Shown here in pieces: positions 59,640-64,000 of a stretch of 64,000 nucleotides of DNA. The translations under genes were made by a program, and so were the position numbers. The number at the start of each line of letters is the position of its first letter. Positions within the stretch are counted from its first letter, which is position 1. This stretch comes from Cesiribacter sp. SM1 (GTDB taxonomy: Bacteria; Bacteroidota; Bacteroidia; Cytophagales; Cyclobacteriaceae). The notes under the pieces were generated by a model that was not told the origin of the DNA, did no database searches, and saw only the letters and a list, made by a program, of their open reading frames with translations. The stretch covers positions 770,537 through 834,536 of the forward strand of contig NZ_JAHXBU010000094.1 of the NCBI RefSeq assembly GCF_020178975.1. Reading direction: 5' to 3'.

Positions 59640-62407
59640 AAGCTGTTAAAAATGGGCTTCTGTGTATTTTTTTATGCCTGCTGGCCTCCTACCCCTGTTT
59701 TTCTCAAAAGTATACAGTGCGGGATCAGGCAGAGATTACCTACCAGGCCCACATAACACTAACCATGTACAAAGATTTGCTTAATGTAATCTCCTACACC
59801 GATGTTACAGAAGCAGAAGTGGGTGAGCTTATAAAGAACAGCTACAGCGATCCGCAAACACAAATATTCTTTTCTGATGCAGCCATCATTGAGGATAATG
59901 TGAAGCCCTCGAACCTACGCGCCAGCCATGAGCAGGATAAAAATGTTAAGGACTATCTTAAGTACTTTGACCTGATGTATGCCAAGTCTGATGAACAAAC
60001 AGTGGAGTTTTCGGATCTGCAGGCGTCTAATTTAAAATACCGCGATTACCTGTACATAAAGGTTAAATACACCAGCCACTTTAAGGGAAGGCATAAGGAA
60101 GATACTACCGCCTACAGCCCCACAGAGCGGCTGGCAGAGATACGGGTGGAAAGAAAAGACAACCAATGGAAAACCTATATTACCAGCATTGTTTATTACA
60201 ATCCCGACAGCCCCCTGGATTCTACAGAAAGCGATGTGGAATTAGATGAGACCGTAGCAGACGATGGTACTTTTTCCAACAGGCTGAAGGCAATCAATGG
60301 CAGCTCCAACTCTCTGGATGAGCGCGATAAAGCAGCACAGATTTCGCAGTATACCTTTAAGCAGGATTCTGTTTTTAGCTTGTACATGCAAAAAGGGCAG
60401 CAGGCTTTTGAGGCTGGTAGTTTTAATGAGGCAGTGGCCGCTTATACCCAGGCGCAGCAGATCAATCCTTATGATATTACGCCCAGAATTAAAATCAATG
60501 AAGTAACCAGGTCTATCCTGGATAGCAGGAACAGCATAGAGGAGAAATTTCAGGAAGCACTGATGAATGGCGACAGGGCCAAAGCTGCAAGAGAATATGT
60601 AAAAGCGAAAAGCTTTTACCAGGAGGCGCTTTCCATAAAGCCTCACGAATCAGCTCTAAAACCAAGAATAAGCGATTTAGAAAAAGTTATCCAGAATAAG
60701 GCGCTACTGGAAAGCAAGTTTAATGTGGGTAACTACAAAGAAGCCATCAAAGACTACAACAAAGCCATTCAGGATAATAAAGGCAATCCCGATTACTATT
60801 ATGGCCGGGGTAAATGCTACGAAAAACTAAGTGACACCAAAGAGGCAATCAGGGATTACTCTAAAGCAATTGAACTGGATGGCAATTTTATAGAGGCAAT
60901 TCACAGCAGGGCAAAACTTTATGAGCAGGGCTCTCAGCATTACGAAGCCATTGGTGATTACAGCCTCATCATCTCAAATCCTGATTATGCTGCGGAATTT
61001 TATCCTGCCCGCGCCCGGATCAGAAAAATAATTGGTGATTTTAAGGGTGCTGTTGAAGACTATGATGAAGCCATAAAGCTAAGTCCGGAACTGCCATTAA
61101 ACTACTTCGAAAAAGGCCTGATCGAGGTAGAACAGGCGCTAATAGAGCCAGCTATCGTATCATTCAGCAGTGCAATTGAAAGGCAGGAAGATTATAAAGA
61201 TGCGCATTATCATCGTGGTCTGGCCTACATCAAAGTGGATGATGTACACAGTGCTGCGGCAGACTTTAATCGTGCCAGGGAGCTGGGGATTGATAACAGC
61301 CAGCAGCAGAAAATCAGCAGCCTTGCATTTGTGTATTTCTCTGAGGGAGACTTCAACATGAAGGTGGCTAATTATGGCGATGCGCTGGGAGGTTTTATGA
61401 ATGCTGTACTTATATATCCTGGCTACGGAGAAGCCTGGCTCAGAAAAGGCGATGCCCATGCCATGCTGGAGGACTATGAGAACGCCATCATCAACTACAG
61501 CAAATCACTTGCATTAGATACCATCACAAATGCTTATTACAAAAGAGGTTTAGCCTATCAGCAGCTAAACGACCAGCAGTCTGCCGTTAAAGATTTTGGC
61601 AGGTATATCCCGATCGGTAGTGTAATTGCTGCAAAAAAGGAAAAAGCGGCAAAAAGTGGTAATGCTTCACAAACTAACAGTGCATCAATGGTAGAAGAAA
61701 GTGCCGATGCATTGTATTCACTGGGCTATGCCCAATTGATGACGCAGCATTATACCGCTGCCATTGAAAGCCTGGATAAAGCCATCAAGGTTAAAAAGTC
61801 TTACCCACTGGCCCTTTTTGCCAGGGGATCGGCCCAATATGCGCTAAAGAAACACAAAAAAGCAGCGAAGGATATAGAAGAAAGTATAAAACTTGGCTAT
61901 CAAAAACCTGCTGTATTCTACACCCTGGGGCAGGTGCATGAGGCAATGGGCGATGCTGAAGAAGCAGCTAAAAGCTACTCACAGGCCATAAGGGCAGATG
62001 CTGGTTTCGAGGCGGCTTATAAACAAAGGGCAATCTGCTACAAGAACACAAAGCAATACAAGCTGGCCCTTGATGACATCAATACAGTATTTTCGCTCAA
62101 TGAAAATCTGAAAGCAGACGTTAGCCTGCTTACCAATAAGGGATTGATTGAAATGTACCAGAATAACTGGGCCGAGGCAGACAAATTTTTTGACCACGCG
62201 CTAAGCCTTAAAGAAGACGATGGCTGGGCTCTTTATGGCAAAGCCTGTGTTTTAGTGCAGCAAAATAAAATCCAGGAGTCCCTGGAGCTTTATCGCAAGG
62301 CTTTTCAATCTAAACAAATAGAGTGGTCCAGTATAAAAAACGATCCCCAGATCAGGATTGTGAATAAAGACAAAGGGTTTAAAGAGCTGGTTAAAGCTTC
62401 TTTCTGA
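59636..62407 (+). CDS. Secreted TPR-repeat protein (cassette 3)
   Basis: 923 residues. A signal peptide (about 1-23; GLLCIFLCLLASYPCFSQ) is followed by the conserved N-terminal domain (KYTVRDQAEITYQAHITLTM, KDYLKYFDLMYAKSDEQTVE, FKGRHKED). Then comes a TPR array that is slightly longer than in the paralogues at 8298 and 22442, and the shared end block (DDGWALYGKACVLVQQNK). It overlaps the preceding gene by four bases. As in the other cassettes, it is probably a periplasmic scaffold. A good intrinsic terminator follows, which marks the end of cassette 3. Confidence 0.9.
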   Translation: MKAVKNGLLCIFLCLLASYPCFSQKYTVRDQAEITYQAHITLTMYKDLLNVISYTDVTEAEVGELIKNSYSDPQTQIFFSDAAIIEDNVKPSNLRASHEQDKNVKDYLKYFDLMYAKSDEQTVEFSDLQASNLKYRDYLYIKVKYTSHFKGRHKEDTTAYSPTERLAEIRVERKDNQWKTYITSIVYYNPDSPLDSTESDVELDETVADDGTFSNRLKAINGSSNSLDERDKAAQISQYTFKQDSVFSLYMQKGQQAFEAGSFNEAVAAYTQAQQINPYDITPRIKINEVTRSILDSRNSIEEKFQEALMNGDRAKAAREYVKAKSFYQEALSIKPHESALKPRISDLEKVIQNKALLESKFNVGNYKEAIKDYNKAIQDNKGNPDYYYGRGKCYEKLSDTKEAIRDYSKAIELDGNFIEAIHSRAKLYEQGSQHYEAIGDYSLIISNPDYAAEFYPARARIRKIIGDFKGAVEDYDEAIKLSPELPLNYFEKGLIEVEQALIEPAIVSFSSAIERQEDYKDAHYHRGLAYIKVDDVHSAAADFNRARELGIDNSQQQKISSLAFVYFSEGDFNMKVANYGDALGGFMNAVLIYPGYGEAWLRKGDAHAMLEDYENAIINYSKSLALDTITNAYYKRGLAYQQLNDQQSAVKDFGRYIPIGSVIAAKKEKAAKSGNASQTNSASMVEESADALYSLGYAQLMTQHYTAAIESLDKAIKVKKSYPLALFARGSAQYALKKHKKAAKDIEESIKLGYQKPAVFYTLGQVHEAMGDAEEAAKSYSQAIRADAGFEAAYKQRAICYKNTKQYKLALDDINTVFSLNENLKADVSLLTNKGLIEMYQNNWAEADKFFDHALSLKEDDGWALYGKACVLVQQNKIQESLELYRKAFQSKQIEWSSIKNDPQIRIVNKDKGFKELVKASF

Positions 62408-62471
62408 TTTTTTATGGTTGAGCTTTCGGGCATCTCTCTGGAAACATCAGGTTAAAACCCACAGATACAGA

Positions 62472-62510
62472 AGAAGGCCAGCTATTACAGCTGGCCTTCT
62501 TTGATTTTTT
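62472..62510. terminator. Rho-independent terminator after cassette 3
   Basis: AGAAGGCCAGCT (62472-62483) and AGCTGGCCTTCT (62489-62500) form a perfect 12-bp stem with a 5-base loop, followed by TTGATTTTTT. It lies 65 bp after the TPR gene and may also stop the facing cold-shock gene. Confidence 0.9.
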
Positions 62511-62648
62511 TGATCTATAGCTTTTCTGGTGCTTTTGCTTATTGCTTTCTTCAGTACCTGGCAAACAAAGAGTCTGCTTTAGTATGTTCAGGTTTATGAA
62601 AAACCATTCTACAAGAAGTTAAAACCCTACTGCACCAGTATACAGGTG

Positions 62649-63101
62649 CTAGTGAGCAACCTGAACTTTTACAGCAACCGGGCCTTTCTGCCCCATTTCA
62701 ACCTCAAAAGTAACTTTGTTATTTTCTTTTATGGGATCGATCAGATCATTGATGTGAACAAAGATGCTCTCCTGTGTCTGCTGGTCTTTGATGAAGCCAT
62801 ATCCTTTGGAATCATTAAAAAAGGTTACTATGCCTTTTCTGATGGCATCGGCAGGGTCTGCTGCTTCCTGCTTGGGAACGCTCACTGCAATAGATTCCTT
62901 TTTAACTTTGCGTTTTTCCGGATCAGGAGGGGTCGATGAGAAATTACCATTTTCATCAACATACATGATCATATCATCAAGGCTTTTGCCCTTATCAGCG
63001 TTGGCTTTACGCTCTTCTCTCTTTTGCTCTTTGTCCTTTTTCTTCCGTAGCTTGTTCTTTTCTTTTTCTTTTTTACTAAATGTCTCTTGAGATCTGCCCA
63101 T
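62649..63101 (-). CDS. Cold-shock-domain protein with charged N-terminal extension
   Basis: 150 residues. The last 65 or so form a cold-shock domain with both RNA-binding motifs: RNP1 in KGYGFIKD and RNP2 in S-I-F-V-H-I-N-D-L. The first 45 residues are almost only Lys, Glu, Arg and Asp (KKEKEKNKLRKKKDKEQKRE), followed by a short acidic linker. Such extended cold-shock proteins are common in Bacteroidota and bind single-stranded nucleic acid, probably RNA. It is convergent with cassette 3 and unrelated to it, so it marks the border of the special region. Confidence 0.92.
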   Translation of the reverse strand: MGRSQETFSKKEKEKNKLRKKKDKEQKREERKANADKGKSLDDMIMYVDENGNFSSTPPDPEKRKVKKESIAVSVPKQEAADPADAIRKGIVTFFNDSKGYGFIKDQQTQESIFVHINDLIDPIKENNKVTFEVEMGQKGPVAVKVQVAH

Positions 63102-63828
63102 AATTAATTTTTACTGTTTGAGTATTTTTGTTGAGTAATGCCCGTTCCCCTGCTTGCTGTTGTTGCCTGTTGAGGTGCGCCATGTATTATATAACACAAG
63201 CTTGTAGCGAAGAAATTCCAGGCTTCTTAAATTATATTAGCTGTAGACCAATAAAATATGCAAGCTGCTAAGTTCACACTATTTATTTAATGAACCGATA
63301 ACTATTCCTGCCCGAAGCAAGAATAATATACTAAAATTTTCTAATACAGCTACTTAGCAGGCTTAAAATCTTCAGCAATAAATGTAGACGGAGGAAGAGG
63401 AGGCTACAATCGCAGTGCCTGTTTGATTTCTTTACTCCTCCATTTGTGCATTTGTTTCAGTATGTTCAGCTTAATTGTAGCGGTAAACCGTACTATTTAG
63501 GGCGCTCTACACACAGGAAAAGCAAAAGTTAGCAGGCGGTTAGATTATTCAGTTTCTGGGCTAAGCCGCCTGCAGGCTAAGGGCACAGGAGGGTGAGGCG
63601 TAGATTAAATGATAAATGTTAAATTGACATTAATAAAAATAAGTGTTAGTATTACGCTTGTAGGCTTGTGGTGTAGGTGTGGTGGTGTTTCTGCAGCCAG
63701 CACTGCAGCAATTCCTATTGTGTGCTGACGTCTCCCTTGCTGGAGAAGCCTATTTTTGAGTTGCTTCTTAATTCAGTTTCAGTTCAGACATAATAATATT
63801 TTTTTACAAGCAGAATAATAATATAAGC
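63102..63828 (+). other. Long intergenic region
   Basis: 727 bp between divergent genes. AT-rich, with stop codons in all frames, no tRNA-like fold noticed and no AATACC palindrome. Promoters of both flanking genes must lie here. I see nothing else. Confidence 0.6.
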
Positions 63829-64000
63829 ATGAGTATAGAAGAGCTAGAAGGCATCAGCAAGCAGGTTCGCCGGGATATTGTGCGGATGGTGCATAGTGCG
63901 CAGTCGGGGCACCCTGGCGGCTCATTGGGTTGTACAGATTTTTTAGTAGCCCTTTACTTTAGGGAGCTTACCCACAACCCCCGGTTCAGCATGGATGGTG
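63829..64000 (+). CDS. Transketolase N-terminal subunit (3' end outside window)
   Basis: Only the first 57 codons are inside. The segment I-V-R-M-V-H-S-A-Q-S-G-H-P-G-G-S-L-G-C is the typical opening of transketolase, where the conserved His of S-G-H-P-G-G contacts the thiamine diphosphate cofactor; A-L-Y-F and H-N-P-R-F follow. The start lacks the long leader of full-length enzymes and fits the split form (separate N- and C-terminal subunits) common in this phylum. It acts in the non-oxidative pentose phosphate pathway and has no link to the secretion genes. Confidence 0.9.
   Translation, partial: MSIEELEGISKQVRRDIVRMVHSAQSGHPGGSLGCTDFLVALYFRELTHNPRFSMDG

Noticed and set aside
63102..63828. 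Possible RNA gene in the long gap before transketolase
   Set aside because: No cloverleaf, riboswitch-like or terminator structure could be made out by eye; stop codons occur in all frames.

Overview
The window comes from a member of the Bacteroidota, most likely the order Cytophagales. The signs are gliding-motility-type (type B) type IX secretion (T9SS) C-terminal domains on very large repeat proteins, PorP/SprF family proteins, a Bacteroidota-style type VI secretion (T6SS) gene set, and start regions with almost no Shine-Dalgarno sequence. The base composition is moderate, with AT-rich gaps between genes.

Layout. (1) 1-12251, cassette 1: a giant Calx-beta adhesin (cut by the window start), a PorP/SprF protein, a transmembrane Ser/Thr kinase, a short PP2C phosphatase, a secreted TPR protein, a zinc-ribbon FHA-like protein and a tail-anchored FHA protein. 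(2) 12890-25081, cassette 2: a multidomain adhesin, PorP/SprF, kinase, membrane PP2C and TPR protein, with no FHA genes. (3) 25540-27284: two LuxR/NarL-type regulators in convergent orientation. (4) 27830-46706, a T6SS locus: a TssK-like protein fused to an FHA domain, a LysM protein, a Tlde1-type peptidoglycan enzyme, ClpV, TssB, TssC, Hcp, a helical protein, VgrG, TssE, TssF and TssG. It is followed by an effector island with an HNH-like protein, a PAAR protein, a membrane-hairpin toxin candidate, a DUF4123 adaptor and a frameshifted nucleotidyl cyclase toxin related to anthrax edema factor. (5) 47099-62407, cassette 3: adhesin, kinase, secreted protein, zinc-ribbon FHA-like protein, FHA protein, PP2C, two more secreted proteins and a TPR protein. 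(6) 62649-64000, housekeeping: a cold-shock-domain protein and the start of a transketolase N-terminal subunit.

How the parts may work together. Kinase, phosphatase and FHA proteins form the logic of a threonine-phosphorylation switch (as PpkA, PppA and Fha do for some Proteobacterial T6SS). Here the switch is present three times, each time next to a T9SS-exported adhesin. The same phospho-reader domain is fused to the T6SS baseplate protein TssK. No known T6SS membrane complex (TssJ/L/M or TssN/O/P/Q/R) was recognised in the window, so docking through phosphorylated membrane proteins is an open and testable possibility. A 20-bp palindrome with NarL-like 7-2-7 geometry recurs seven times, always between genes, in front of adhesins, kinases, tssK and secreted-protein genes. 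It would make all parts one regulon, with the two LuxR/NarL-type proteins as the obvious candidate regulators.

All functional statements rest on reading motifs by eye. No database search or structure prediction was run.
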